From assembly GCA_963854835.1 (NCBI GenBank), contig OY978525.1, positions 29,163,253 through 29,227,252 of the forward strand: a stretch of 64,000 bases of DNA, read 5' to 3'. Positions within the stretch are counted from its first letter, which is position 1. Each line of letters begins with the position of its first letter. The position numbers and the translations under genes are program-made. Shown piece by piece: positions 14,093 through 26,724 of this stretch. Source of the DNA: Megamerina dolium. Taxonomy: Eukaryota; Arthropoda; Insecta; Diptera; Megamerinidae. The notes beneath the pieces are model-generated. The model did not search any database. It was not told the DNA's origin and was given only the letters and a program-made list of their open reading frames with translations.

Positions 14093-14689
14093 GGACAACA
14101 AAAAAAAAAGCTTAGTTAACTTACTACAACAAGATTAAACTGCAACTCATTTGATTTTTGCCTAACATTATATAAACACATTCATAAGTCTTCATCTAGA
14201 TAGGAACATCTGAATAGCACGGAAGTCTATCGTTTTACCGTTTATTGTATTATTGAATTCAACTACATCGAATTGAGAGTAAACAGGTCCCATTAGCTAA
14301 GTCATTGATTTTGGTATTGGCAGATTTCAAGCTCCTCAAGAATGGGTTCGCAAAATTGCCACAAATAGAAAGTTAAGGTCTTGAAATATTTGAAGAGAAT
14401 TTTTGTTTTTTTTTTTTAACAATATTCATCTTATTCTTTGTTGTCACGCTTATATAATAAAAATATGGAAATTTCAAACCAATGATGTCATTTACATCAT
14501 TGACATGTCATTATCCAAGTATGATTAATCAATATTCTAAATATTCAATTATTTGCTAACTCTAAATACTAAATTATAACTTTAATCATGATTTTAATTA
14601 ATCAAAAAGTTGTGATTATTGAGATTTTTAATTAATCGGTTTATGAGCATGTTGATTAATCATATTGAAAATTGAATTTAATAAATTAA
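14093..14689. other. Spacer, no gene recognised
   Basis: AT-rich unique-looking sequence. From about 14515 it becomes rich in the palindromic motif TGATTAATCA that characterises the next repeat. Confidence 0.5.
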
Positions 14690-14955
14690 TGAGAGATTGG
14701 ATAAATAATAATCAGATTGTTTACAGAATTTATTCCAAATATTCGAATAGTTTCATACTTGATTAATGAACATTTTGTTCCATCCATTAATTAATGTTTT
14801 TAGAATTTTGATTAATCAGATTGTTTGGATAAATAGTAATAAAATTGTTTAAATAATTTATTCATAATATTTGAACAATTTGCTACTTGATTAATAAACA
14901 TTTTGATTAATCGATTAATTAATTTTTTAAAATTGTAATTAATCAGATTTAAAAT
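14690..14955. repeat. Two-copy ~123-bp AT tandem repeat with TGATTAATCA motifs
   Basis: Two diverged copies start near 14697 and 14823. Each reads roughly GATTG, GGATAAATA.TAAT, AATTTATTC.AATATT.GAA and ACTTGATTAAT.AACATTTTG. The palindrome TGATTAATCA and its variants recur throughout 14515-14950. This is non-coding. Confidence 0.6.
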
Positions 14956-16544
14956 ATTAGCATTTACACTAATACTTCAGGAGACTATAGTAAGATGAAA
15001 TTGAATTAATGAAGTCCTATTGAAATGAGGATATCACTTCAAACTACAGAAATATTTTGCCCAAAATCCAAAAAAATATATTAATAAACATGCAATGCTA
15101 TTTTTATCAATTTTATTGAAAATCAATTTACATATACTCTTATTTAAGTGCTTACAATTTACATTACTATTAAGAGTCATCAGTAATAAAATATATATAA
15201 ATAATATCAAATATTTATTGCAATTTATTCCATGTATAATCTAAATAAATATATTAAATTTTTTTGCACAAGTTTGCAATAAAATATCAGAATATCTCAA
15301 TGAAGTTATTCTTAATCGTTTCGTATCAACTTTTACAATAAACATTATTATTATATGTACATAATAAAAAAAAATAAGAAAACATGGAAATAAAGAAAAA
15401 AAGAAATGCAAAATAAACTGGAATAGATATTGTAGAAATAAATTCAAATGTATGGATTAGAAAGAGAGAGCGAGAGAGAGATATTTGTGCGAATGCAAGT
15501 GTATGCAATAAAAAGAATAAAAAAATTAAATAAAAATAAAAATAAATCCAATATAATACGTCTATGCAATAGCAACAACACTAATAATAACATTACCATT
15601 GCAATAATTTTACTGCTTCCGGAAGAAGGAAAAGTTTCCTTTTTTTTTTTTTGCATTTTGTTTTTGCCACATAAATAAGTTTACTCCATTTGAATGAAGC
15701 TGCATGCTTCTACTCCTACTACTTGCTATCGGTACTACTAATACTAGGTACTATTAGTAGTATGTAATATAAGTATATAGGAATTTCTGCTTTATTGTAG
15801 TTTATGGCAAATTTATGTGTTTTTTTTTATATATTTATATTTATTATATGTATGTAGTGTAAAGCATATACATACATATAAAATATTGTGTAAGTAAATG
15901 TGTAGCTCTTAGTTTACGAATGCCAATGGCATTATTTCTTGAAATTTTCAGTTCCACTATTTTTACTTCAGTTTACTTATTCTTACATTCTTCTTCTATT
16001 GCTACATACAATATTATTGAATTTATTTGAGTTGCATTTGTTGATTTTATTTTTTTTGCTGTGTAAATTGGTTTTTACCAAAGAAAAAAGAAATTATAAA
16101 GTTGAATCTTCTGACAAAACTTTAATGAATGCGCATTGACATTTTGAATATTTTACTTTGGCGAAGCTCATAATATGAATACACTTATAGTTATAAACGT
16201 ATTACGAAGGAAAGGAAGAAAAAATTCCAGGAAGTAGTTAAATGTTTCATTTTTTATTTTTCTCCGCCTTATAAAATTGTGAAAAAAAAACTGAAACTTA
16301 ATATAAATATTGTGGTGTTTTATGCAAATAAGTTTTTAAGCATCTTACAATTGAACAGGTGTATTTGATAAGGTGTCCAATAAGTAGATTCTTTATGTAT
16401 AGTGTAATGGTTATGGTTAATAATTATGGAGAAATTTATAATTGGATATGGATGTGTAGCACTACTATATTTTGTTAGCGTTGTAAGAGTGAATTTAGCA
16501 AAGATTGAAGAAAAATTAACAAATAACTCCACAGCTTCCCAGAA
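14956..16544. other. AT-rich spacer, no gene recognised
   Basis: Contains a short GA tract near 15460-15482 and poly-T near 15640-15652. Open frames of 60-76 codons overlap one another on both strands and have no recognisable motif. Confidence 0.55.
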
Positions 16545-17220
16545 GTTGCCTCTAGAGAGTTCGAATCTATGACTGGCCGCCCGCTATGTATTTACTCTTT
16601 AAAGGTGCTTCCCTACAAAATTGATGTTGCTTTTAATAAATTGGCTTCAATCGTTCCCAAGATGAGCCGGAGAGAGTAAAATATATGATTTAATAATACC
16701 AACACTTTTTGCCCCCTTAAAGTGGGCTCACTACAAAATGAATCTAAAAATATCTAAAACTCGTCATATTACACCTTGCATAGCTGCCCAGGTATAGTCT
16801 TCAGATTGTTTAAATTAAACGTCGACTGTCATCTTTCTCCTCCTAGATTTTTTTTTTTAACACATTTACCCACTATATTGATCCCTAATGGGTGGTACCT
16901 AACAAAATGAATCTGACGGCTCGTGAAAATCAACAAGTAACCTCAGGAATCATATGTGCACCCGTAAAATGTAAGGTCAAACCAAATTAATTTCTTCTTC
17001 TTTAATATATTTCGAAAAAATGCTTACCCTGTATACCGACTCCTTAGGAGGGCTCCCTTACAAAATTGTCGATTTTACCAAAATGGCTCCCGATACTCTC
17101 ATAAAGCCCCTAGGGGAGTATAATCTATGACTTGCTCCCGATTAATATTTGTTCCTTATACTTAGTTCGTATTGACAGCGCTTAAGGAAGGCCCTCATAT
17201 AAAATGAAAATACCTCATTC
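16545..17220 (-). repeat. Degenerate ~155-bp tandem array, locus 2 (minus strand)
   Basis: About five diverged units carry the reverse complement of the core at 1340-2650. Examples are GAGGGCTCCCTTACAAAATT near 17055 and GTGGGCTCACTACAAAATGA near 16722. Others lie near 16604, 16890 and 17190, so spacings are about 118-168 bases. Each core is preceded by a CCTTA-rich block (CCTTAGGAGGG, CCTTAAAGTGGG), the complement of the CCCTTAAGGGG block of the plus-strand arrays. More decayed than locus 1. Confidence 0.65.
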
Positions 17221-19774
17221 TTTTTATTTGTTGTTTTAATTAGTTAATTGTCGATTTTTCTTATATTTTTGAAAAGATTTTACCTCAAAGAAATACAATT
17301 TCATTTTTACTGAACATCTTCTAGTTTTTGGCATGCTCATTTTGTATTTTTATTTTATGAAATTGAAAAGCCGCGCACTATTTCACGGCTGATGTATATA
17401 AGGAATATTATTGTTAATTCATATAAAACTCACGTAGATATTCCTATAGAAATTAGAAATTCTATAAATAGTAAAAATGTGAAAAATCCATGAGAACCAC
17501 TCCAAAAACTCGAGTTTTCAAGTACCAATAGAAGTATTAAAATAGAGATAGTTTAATATTAAATGGCTTACTTACCGGTATATATTTTTGTACAATATTT
17601 TCGCATTATCTATTAACTGCATCACTTTTAATTGTGACATATTTTTTTGTAGAAAAAATTTGATTTTAACTTATTTATAAAATTAGTAAAATTTTATTTA
17701 TTTTATTAATAAAATGTTAATTTATATAGTGCAAAATATTTTCCTAATGTACATAATGCATATAAATATATATGTAGGTATGTATGTATGTATATTAAAA
17801 TATACATATACACATGCACACTTTTACGTGTAGCTTCATTTTTTTTATTATTTTTTTTTTCCTTGTATTTTTATTTTTATTTTCTTCTTTTAACAATCAC
17901 AAATGGCGTAAATTTTTATTTGCCGAGCAGCAAAAAACACCATAAAATATCGCACTTTATATAGATACATGACAAACACATAAACACATATGCACCTACG
18001 TATGTATGCATGTAACACCATGGTATAATGGTGAGCATTGTTAATGTAAGTTTAACACACTTTTTATATACTAGCGACACAGGATGAGCATATATACATA
18101 TGCATATTTGCAAGCACACACACACACACACTTACATACATATGTACGTACGTATTTAGTAGTTAGTTTGGGGTCATAGAAATTCAATGAATAGTATCTT
18201 GTTTTAGGATGGTAGCACTAAATATTGCACACACATTCATACATACATAAATGCAAGCAGGTCATAAAAATTTTAACACATGTAATAAAAATAAAAAATA
18301 TAAAAATAAAATATACACAAAAAGAAAAAAAAACTAGACAAAGCGAATGAACGCACAAAAACGCGCTATGCATAAAGCAAAAAAAAAAAAATAATATTAA
18401 GAAATAATAGAGTAGAAGGAGAAGTCGAAAAAAAGGTGAAAAGAACCATAGAGGCATGTACTTACTGTAGAATAATAAAATAAAAATAGGAATATGTTAA
18501 AGAAAAGACAAAAAAAGAAGGAAATAGACAAATATAAAAGCAAAATAATGTCTACAAGCGCCCAATGGAATAACACAACGTATACTCTTTATAATATCGA
18601 TATGTAGTATCCTAGGTAGTAAATTTCAAAGTGACTTTTTTCAATATGCTCAAAGTTAACTTTTGGTTACATTGGGCATACGGGTGCTCTTATTGAGCGT
18701 AAAGTTGAATGGAGAACTAACCGTTAACAATTTTATAGTGTGTGCGTGTGAATGCGTGTAGTTGTATTTAAAAGGTATTTTAGGCTATTAGATAGGGTAT
18801 TCACCAGAGGAAAGACCTGTATATCAGGTTTATGGGAAAAAGATATAAATTCAGTGGTAAGGTTTTTATATCTTTCATATTAATTGTATGTAGAAATCAT
18901 ATCTTCCAATACGATACGGTCTTCAGTAATATTTCTTCAGTTCAGTTGTAACTATCTCCTATAGATGTAAATTAAAAATGTTCTTACTTATGTGGAGATT
19001 TAACATTATCGATTTAAACTTTGTACTGGTATTATATTAAACACTGAAGAACCTGTGACGCAAATGTATATGTTGGAAACACTAATTACTTTAAAGAGCA
19101 ATTTCTGTTCATACAGCAAATTACACAGCTGAATTCGAGTATCTGATCGTATTTTCACCATAACCCTCAGATTTCTTTCTAGTCTAAAAAAACTTCAAAT
19201 TCGACCAAGTATTCGTATTCGGCGTTTTAAAATCCATAGAACATGTCTGGTCCGTCGGATATCCTACTTTATTACTTAAAATGGTATAGTCTTCTATCCA
19301 TTGACAATTCTTGGAGCTTAACTAATATTTTAGTTAACATCTTCGAGACCTTCCTCTTAATCGGTCTTAATTGGGGTCCCTCTCTATTTGAATGGTAAGA
19401 TGTAATTACGATGAAAATATCCAAATGGCTAAAATGGATATTCAATTTAGGCTTTGAAATATTTATAATAATAATTAATTTATACCCATCGACAATTCCA
19501 GGAACTTGGCTAATAATTTGCTAAATATTTCTGATACTTCAGAGTGAATTTCTAGTACTGCATGTTCATGAATATTTTAACACAAAAATATTAAAGTTCT
19601 GACATAAAAACTGTTTATAACTCATCAAGATCTCCTTCAAATTCGGTAAAACATTCAACAAGCCGAATGAGCTGTATAGAAATACATGAGATTTTGATTG
19701 TTAATCTAATGACTAATAAGTTTAGTTTCAAAGCGACAAAAATGACATTGAGGATCAAGGACGCAGTTGTTGTC
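17221..19774. other. AT-rich spacer; weak two-copy repeat near 19307 and 19486
   Basis: No gene is recognised. A (CA)n run lies near 18115-18131 and A-rich runs near 18290-18400. Two similar segments 179 bases apart (beginning CCATTGACAATTCTTGGAGC near 19310 and CCATCGACAATTCCAGGAAC near 19488) suggest a decayed tandem pair just upstream of the 176-bp satellite. Confidence 0.5.
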
Positions 19775-20520
19775 GTAAAATTGAGAGGAGTGAAGCAAAT
19801 ATTGAAAAATTCCATCACATTATCGCAAATCGCAAATCGCTGCACTTGCCTGCCAGAGCTACCCACTGCGCGCTGACCAACACTTTGAGCTGTCCATGCA
19901 GTTGATGGTCGTCATAAAAATTCAAAAATTGTAAGGAGTTTTAGCAAATATTGAAAAATTCCATCAAATTAGCGCAAATCGCTGCAAAAACTCAGTAAGA
20001 TCTTTGGACGAAACCTTGCACTTATCTGTCACAACTATTCTTTGCAAGTTAACCAACACTTTGAGCTGTCCATGCAGTTGATGGTCGACACAAAAATTCG
20101 AAAATTGAAAGGAGTTTTAGCACACATTGAAAAATTCCATCAAATTTGCGCAAATCGCTGCAATAACTCAGTAAGATCTTTGGACGAAACTTTGCTCTTA
20201 TCTGTCACAACTATTCTCTGCAAGTTGACCAGCACTTTGAGCTGTGCATGTAAATTGACGTTCGACCAAAAACTTTCAAAAATGAGAGATCTGAAGAAAA
20301 TGTTGAAAAAGTCATCTAAGTGATCGCGAATCGATGTAAATTCTATATAATAATATTAGGCGAGGACTTGGTGTTATTTGTCACAACTATTGTCACCAAG
20401 TTGATTAAGATTTTGAGCTATGCACATAAGTTGATAGTTTACGCAAAAGTTTTAAAATTAAGAGAACTGAAGAAAACACTGAAAAATCCCACCAAGTTTC
20501 AAAACCTCAGTAAGAACGTT
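19775..20520 (+). repeat. 176-bp tandem satellite, about four units
   Basis: A marker CACTTTGAGCTGTCCATGCA-like block recurs at 19881, 20057, 20233 and about 20409, exactly 176 bases apart each time. Each unit also contains ATTGAAAAATTCCATCA, GCGCAAATCGCTG, GTAAGATCTTTGGACGAAAC and TATCTGTCACAACTATTCT. Units 2 and 3 are the most alike, and the edges are more diverged. Open frames of 93 and 68 codons run through it. Because 176 is not a multiple of three, successive units are read in different frames, so the peptide is not a conserved product. Confidence 0.9.
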
Positions 20521-22568
20521 GGCTGAGTACTTGCATGTACTCTCTGAAGATATGTGTTCTATTTGTTCAACACTGACTGCCAAAAAGTTTGCCACGTTGT
20601 TTTCAGCATTTTCCTAAGAAATTACTGATGCTGCAAGAGTCACCAATAGCTTGACGAAAAGGATGGTCACAATCATTGTTAAAAAATGCTAAAAAATTGA
20701 ACTGGTTAAGGCTACATATGAACTTACAATCGCATTCATAGAATACCAACGTTCGAACTAAATGAGCTGCGGCGCCGACTATGATGTACATGTACGGGAA
20801 TAATGATGAATACCTAAATGAGTTCATTGTCCATAGTTATCAAAAAGAGAAAATAGTCAAAAAGAAAATGAAGAAGAACAACAACAACGACTACGATGAA
20901 ATTGTGAAAAAAGAAGGTAACAAGAGTGTGACAAGTTATGTTTGCTTTGAACTCGCTACAATCAACACAAATATTCATAAAGCTACTTAATTATTAATAA
21001 TATTTCATAAATAGCAATGTGTTTATGAGTTCATTCCTTTAATACCTGAAAACGAAGGTGAATTAATTATTGTATTTATGCGAACGAAATATGAATTCAT
21101 TGTGATTTTCGCATAAAATCGTTGTTCATTGTTTTGACTCTTAAATGATTAGGCATAGTGATTTTTATGAAAATATTTTCATAAAAATCACATAGATCAC
21201 CACATATGGGTTAAAAAAGTCAACACATTATTTCAACACGATTCGTATGTTTATTTGTTCATATGCATGTTTCATGCTCATACTATATTCATAGACATAG
21301 ATAATTGAATAAAGTTGTTTGACATAAATACATAGGTATTAATAATATGTATATTCGTACATAAATATGCAAATACAATATGTAAAACAACATGTATATA
21401 ATACTACTCGCATGTATAAAGTCTCAATAGTCATACACAAAAGGCACTTCTTGCCGAAAGTGTTCTCTTAGCAGTGCGGCAAGTTATCATGCATAGAAGT
21501 CCTATGCATATATAGTATTCACTGTATACATATGTAAATATTGTACCTAGTATGAATATGTGAAACGAAGAATTAAAATTACACATATATTTCGATGCAT
21601 ACATATGGCTATAATGTGAAGCAAGTATGCACGCTAACAATGTTAGCTCATGCCACTTGCGTTGGCCTACTCAGGCCGTTGCTGTTCAGTATGTACATAT
21701 TTTACATAAAGTTTTACTACGCCTCTCTTGATAATGTTATTTCTATTATTGGTGTTGTTTTAGCAAATTAAAAACAACAATAAAATTTAATACTATACTA
21801 AGTATACTTATGTATAGAAGTATGCGTGTGAAAAATATTATTCATTGAATAGGAAATTGTTAATAATGCAAGGTGCAATTCATATGAAATCGCATGTGAA
21901 AATATACATATCAAAGCGTCTTTACTTAATACCATACAGTTGGTAGAAAAACAATTTAGTTTCATTGGGAATTCGATAGAATACTCAAGTGAGTTCATCC
22001 GTTCATCTAAGCATATAAGTCAGAATCTACAATAGGTTCGATCACAAAAAAAAATGTATCAAAATCACACTCCTAGTTTGAAATAGTATGCTCTTAATGC
22101 TATTAGAACTGCGAAAATTTTTTTTTTTTTATCATAGCACAGTTTCTAATTGTCCGACTTTTAAAAATAATAACTTGTTGAAAAGCTATCAGGTATGGCT
22201 ATAATTCCTTCATATATGACTGACATTGCACGTACCTTTAAAAAATTTAATTAAATTCCCTTATGAAACATTTTTCTACCATAAAATAAAAATCAACAAA
22301 CTCTTTCTTTGGAAGTATGCAGCTAACTATAAAATTCTAAAACGAGCTATTATTTTCAAAAGTCATTAACAACTGTGAAATAATAAAAAAAAAATTTACG
22401 ATAAATAACGATAAAACACGCAGATACGTATTTTAAAATTTATTATTTATTTATGCTAATTTATTTCTTTTATTGTGTTTGTTTTCCACGAAATGTATTT
22501 ACTCGCAATGTGACATTTGACAATTTTTTTGATTCTAATATATGTTAATACACTGTTAATCTTACTTA
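20521..22568. other. Spacer, no gene recognised; contains a perfect palindrome
   Basis: No exon or transposon is identified. The palindrome at 21158-21191 is listed separately. Open frames up to about 74 codons are unsupported. Confidence 0.5.
21158..21191. repeat. 34-bp perfect palindrome
   Basis: The left half is GTGATTTTTATGAAAAT and the right half is its exact reverse complement, with no spacer. It stops being symmetric at the next base on either side. It could be a cruciform-prone site, a chance AT palindrome or a protein-binding dyad. Confidence 0.9.
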
Positions 22569-23176
22569 TTAAGGTAGTAGTCCGGTGTGACGGGTTCAAA
22601 AAGTCGATTGTTTTTTTACATTTTTCGGAAATCTTAAAAATCTACTCTAAAAATTTCAGACCGAAATTTTGAATATTTTTAAAGTTATAACTAAAATGGG
22701 AGAGCGCGCCGTAGTGTGTATGAATCTATTGTCAAAACTTTAAACGCGTTTTTCTTAAAACCATGTTTTCGAAATTTCGGAGAAGCACTGACTCAAAACT
22801 ATTCAACCGATTTGGCTAAAAATTCTAGACACACATATCTAAATACGTGGCCTTTAAAACATTTAATTTTCAAAAATAATAAACTATTTTATTTAAACAA
22901 TTTATCAAGAAAAAAAATTTGATTTTGAGAACTTTTTTCACAAGCCCGCCATTTTGTTTTTGTTTTTTATGTATATTATAGGTTAGTTCATTAAATAATC
23001 TTTTTGAAATTTTTATTTCAGATGACTGTGGAAGGCTGTATGCTTCCCCGAACCAACTCATCGTCAAAAATTAAAAACAAATTGATGTAAAATTAACTTT
23101 TAGCATTTTATTTTTGTTAAAAAAATTCATGAAAAAACGTCGATATTTCGGTCGTCACACCGGACTACTACCTTAA
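22569..23176. mobile_element. 608-bp MITE with 24-bp terminal inverted repeats
   Basis: The left end begins TTAAGGTAGTAGTCCGG and continues for 24 bases (22569-22592). The right end (23153-23176) is its perfect reverse complement. Partial complementarity extends a further ~25 bases inward (GTCGAT..TTTTTT on both sides). Directly outside both ends lies CTTA (22565-22568 and 23177-23180), a candidate 4-bp target duplication. Alternatively the TTAA at each tip is itself the duplicated target, as in piggyBac-like elements, but then the element would start with GG, which is atypical. No transposase frame is present, so it would have to be mobilised in trans. The 68-codon frame inside is unsupported. 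Confidence 0.88.
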
Positions 23177-23204
23177 CTTAAAAATTTTTAAAATAATTAT
23201 TGTT

Positions 23205-23310
23205 ATATAATTGCATTAATGTCGATATTTTTTTTTTTATATCAAAAGACATTATTGCAAACATTGTAGTTTTGCAAAATTGTATTTTGACATTATTGCA
23301 CAAATTTTAT
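23205..23310. repeat. Isolated copies of the TCGACATTATTGCAA motif
   Basis: ATTGCATTAATGTCGATATT, AAAGACATTATTGCAAAC and TTTTGACATTATTGCACAAA lie within about 100 bases, directly after the MITE. They belong to the motif family at 8225-9070. Confidence 0.6.
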
Positions 23311-23329
23311 CGTTTATCGAAGTTATCGA

Positions 23330-23767
23330 ACGTGTGTCCGCTTTGCCACTTACCTCTATAGCGAGCCATCAAGGCGACAATCAACGCGTGGACTGCTCCC
23401 GTCCATAAGTTCAATTGGCAGGCCAAGAGAGAGGCTGAGGTTTGTCAAAAACCATGCTATCTAATAGGCTTGGTAATTACTAGTACATTACTAGTAAGCT
23501 ATGCACTCTGCTCAGTCTGAGATTTGGTGATGAAAAGGCGGACGACTTGTTGTGTATCTGCCCTGCATTCTACCGAATCAGGTTTGAGGTGTTCGGTACA
23601 GACAGATGTGCTAAGGAGCAACTCTCTTGGACCCTTGGCACCAGGGGATCTTTTTGGATTTCATCGGAAATCGGGTATTTTGAAATCTAATAATACTAAG
23701 CGCAGTACAATGGACGTACTGAGTGCTGCGCTTGATTTGACGTCTGACAAACAAAAAAAAAAAAAAT
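23330..23767 (+). pseudogene. Non-LTR retrotransposon fragment, RT C-terminus
   Basis: A 5'-truncated remnant of an ORF2-type protein. The recognisable part is the C-terminal cysteine/histidine region: after frameshifts the frame from about 23517 reads GDEKADDLLCICPAFYRIRF, the conserved D-E-E-T-A-D-H-L-L-C-x-C-P-A-F motif found at the C-termini of many insect non-LTR polymerases. It continues to a stop near 23690. The upstream piece around 23370-23460 (WTAPVHKFNWQAKREAE) resembles the end of the RNase H region. The 3' end has an A-rich tail at 23747-23766. No target duplication was found. Clade is not assigned. Confidence 0.65.
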
Positions 23768-26724
23768 CAAGTTAGCGACAGGAATTGATCAAAAATATAC
23801 CAAGACCCTTCGTCATTTTTCAAGCAAACTCGATGAATCGTCTTTTTATAAAGACTAATTTTATGAAGATCATACTTGTGTGTGTGATGACGTGAGTCGC
23901 TTGTCTCAGATCAAGAATATTGTTTTAGTATTAATGTCGATTGGCTACAGACATGTTTATATAATCCTCAATCAGTGAAGAGGCCATTTAACCCTGAAGC
24001 ATGGCTCAGTACCAATGTTATGAATTGCAATAGTCATCAAATCTGCAATTGCTTGGAACGCAAAGAAACACTTTGTTGATTTTTTTGTTTATTTGCGGAC
24101 AGACTCTGCAGTTTGTCAAAATACTTTGCCCCAAGCTTAGAAAAACGTCTCTAAGGGCAAATAGTCTTAATGACAGTTTGACTTTTCGAGGAGTTAGTAT
24201 TACCCTTTCTGCCATTTATAGCTTCAGTTCGGAAGACATTCACCAGGGACCTAGGGGGATGAGATGACCATAGTGGTTGGAACAAATATCACTGCATTAA
24301 TTAGGACTATCAGCATTTCGTACAAGTTTTGTTGGAAAGGTGACTTGAAAGTTTCTGTAATGTAAAACAGAGTTTTTGGACGTTACTTAAAAAGCTTTCG
24401 TGGTTTTCATGAGTGTCTAGTTTTATTCCGAGCCCTAGTTAAGCCTTTTATCATGGCTAATACATAAATATTTGACTTCCTTAGTGAATTTCAACCATTA
24501 TATCCAAACTTGAAGTATTACACATTGTATTAACTCTTTGGCTGTTTAAGAATATATCCAGTGTAGATGTTTCCTTATTTATTTTGTATGTTAACATTCT
24601 CGATTGTTTGCTTTTCTGGTACATTTTAAATTGATGTTTACACATACTTAAATATATTATTTTAAATTAATGCATTGTATGTAAATGCGTATTTCAAGTT
24701 GCTATTTTACATTTAATTGCCTTCCGTAAATAATGTGTTGAATTTATATTTAAATACATGTAGCAATTACATCATTTTTAACATAAATGCTTCATGAAAA
24801 AAATTATGATTAAAATCAATAAAAAATAGCAATTTTTTATTTATACATTATATTTTACAATATTTACGGTACATACGCATCTACTTATTGTAATTAATTA
24901 TAATAATAAGCATCGTATGTATAAATAAGTATATACACCTACATATATAGACAATTACATTAATTAAATGTGAAATAAGTGGTCGTTCTCTTTAAATGTT
25001 GTAAATTTTTCAATATTAATTTCAAATCAATTTCATAATTGAAATTAAACTAAAAATAAATATAATTTACATAGTACTAGTATGAGTATAAATATATGTA
25101 GCTACTAAAAATATGCTAGCTATTTCATTAGCATATAGAGTAGTTTTTGCAAAGATTGCTAACGAACATAAAGGTTTCGACAACGTGTGTATGATAATAG
25201 GTACGATACATACTCATGCATTCATCATTAGCATCATCATCATCATCATCATCATCATTATAAGTATTTTGTACACGACAAAGAACAACATAATAACAAC
25301 AACAACAACAACGACGACAATGATCATCATATTGCTGCTAACGTCGTAATGCTATATTGCCATCATACTCAATATATTACCATAATAGTGGGATAGCTAC
25401 TTCAGCTGTCCTAATTTCATTTGAAAATTTCCAACACGCCCAATTCATAATTTTTAATTAAAATCAAACGACATGCTCATATAAGTAAGTATATACTCAA
25501 ATGTATATGCATATGTATTTATAAACGTATAAATGTGAGCAGGTTTCATCATATGCCATACAATCTCATTTATGTAGGTACCTTCATGAATACTCATGTA
25601 TAAGTGGCATGTATAATGTCATACAAAAGGTTAACACACATTAAAAGTGTACGTTAAAATTAGAAATTGGTATTTTGTGGACATTTACATAAATATAAAA
25701 TATAACGTGTAGACAATTTTTCAATATAAATACAATATATATACCTGGAGATATCTAAGACTATATTTATCACCACTTATAGTTGATTGACATTGAAACA
25801 ATGATAAGTATAGAATTCATAGAACTAATTTGCTGACAAAACCAGTGAAGAGCGTTAAAACCCTTGTTCGAAAACCCTGAGTTTTTCAGTAGAAAAATTG
25901 TAATGCTTTAAATGGAGCAGAGCAGCCTATTTTGAAGAAAAACAAACTAAATTTGGACAAATTTCGAATATCGATGACAAATAATTTTTCCACAGGGTAC
26001 TTTCTCACTGAAGGAAACTACTACACAAAGAAGTGTATAAAATGTTTAGCATACTGGTAATTACTTCGTATATAAAGTGTGTATGTATTAACATGTTTTG
26101 TAGTAAAATAGCAAATAACATCCTCTTCACAATACTTACTGGTAACTGTAATGGTGGGTTTTGACTTTTGTACAGACATAGGTACAACATAAGTGTTTTT
26201 GCTACAAGCAAATTAACATGAAAATTGGGAAAACTTTGGCGAAAAAAAAATTGTTACAAGAAAAAATAAAAGCATCAAACATAAGATCAGATTTTTAAAT
26301 ATTCCTTGTTGTTATTGTTGTTGTGTTTTGTATTAGTGCTATACTGCACCTGCAATATTTTGCTGTTAATGTTTTTCAGTTTTTATTACTCTGCAATATT
26401 TTGAATAAAAGAAATAATATGAAAAATTTACAAAAACACATTTCTATATATATGTGGACGCGAATGCGGTTTATTCTAGAGTAGAATAAGGAGGTTAGAA
26501 ATCTCCGACTACTAGGTCCCACGAAAAATTAACCTAGAACCGCTTAAGAATACGATGAGAGCTTTTAGCAAGGCATTGCAAACTAAAATATTCCTTGATG
26601 CTGATGAGAATTCTTTTCGATAGTTTCTGCAAATGAAGAGGAATTTTCAAGTCATATTTTAGAGCCCAGCACTTTCACGAAGCTCGAAATAGGTGTTTTG
26701 TGCTGGGCCCAAAATTTGGTCAAC
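23768..26724. other. AT-rich spacer with triplet repeats
   Basis: No gene is recognised. A (TCA)n/(ATC)n run at 25228-25258 and an (AAC)n run near 25290-25318 produce Ile/Thr-rich pseudo-peptides. Open frames at 24018-24267 on both strands overlap and resemble nothing known. Confidence 0.55.

Noticed and set aside
20042..20526. 93- and 68-codon frames as a small repeat protein
   Set aside because: They run through a satellite whose 176-base period shifts the frame every unit, so equivalent DNA is read in different frames.
24018..24267. Overlapping 65- and 72-codon frames on opposite strands
   Set aside because: No recognisable domain, no splice or context support. Length is expected by chance.
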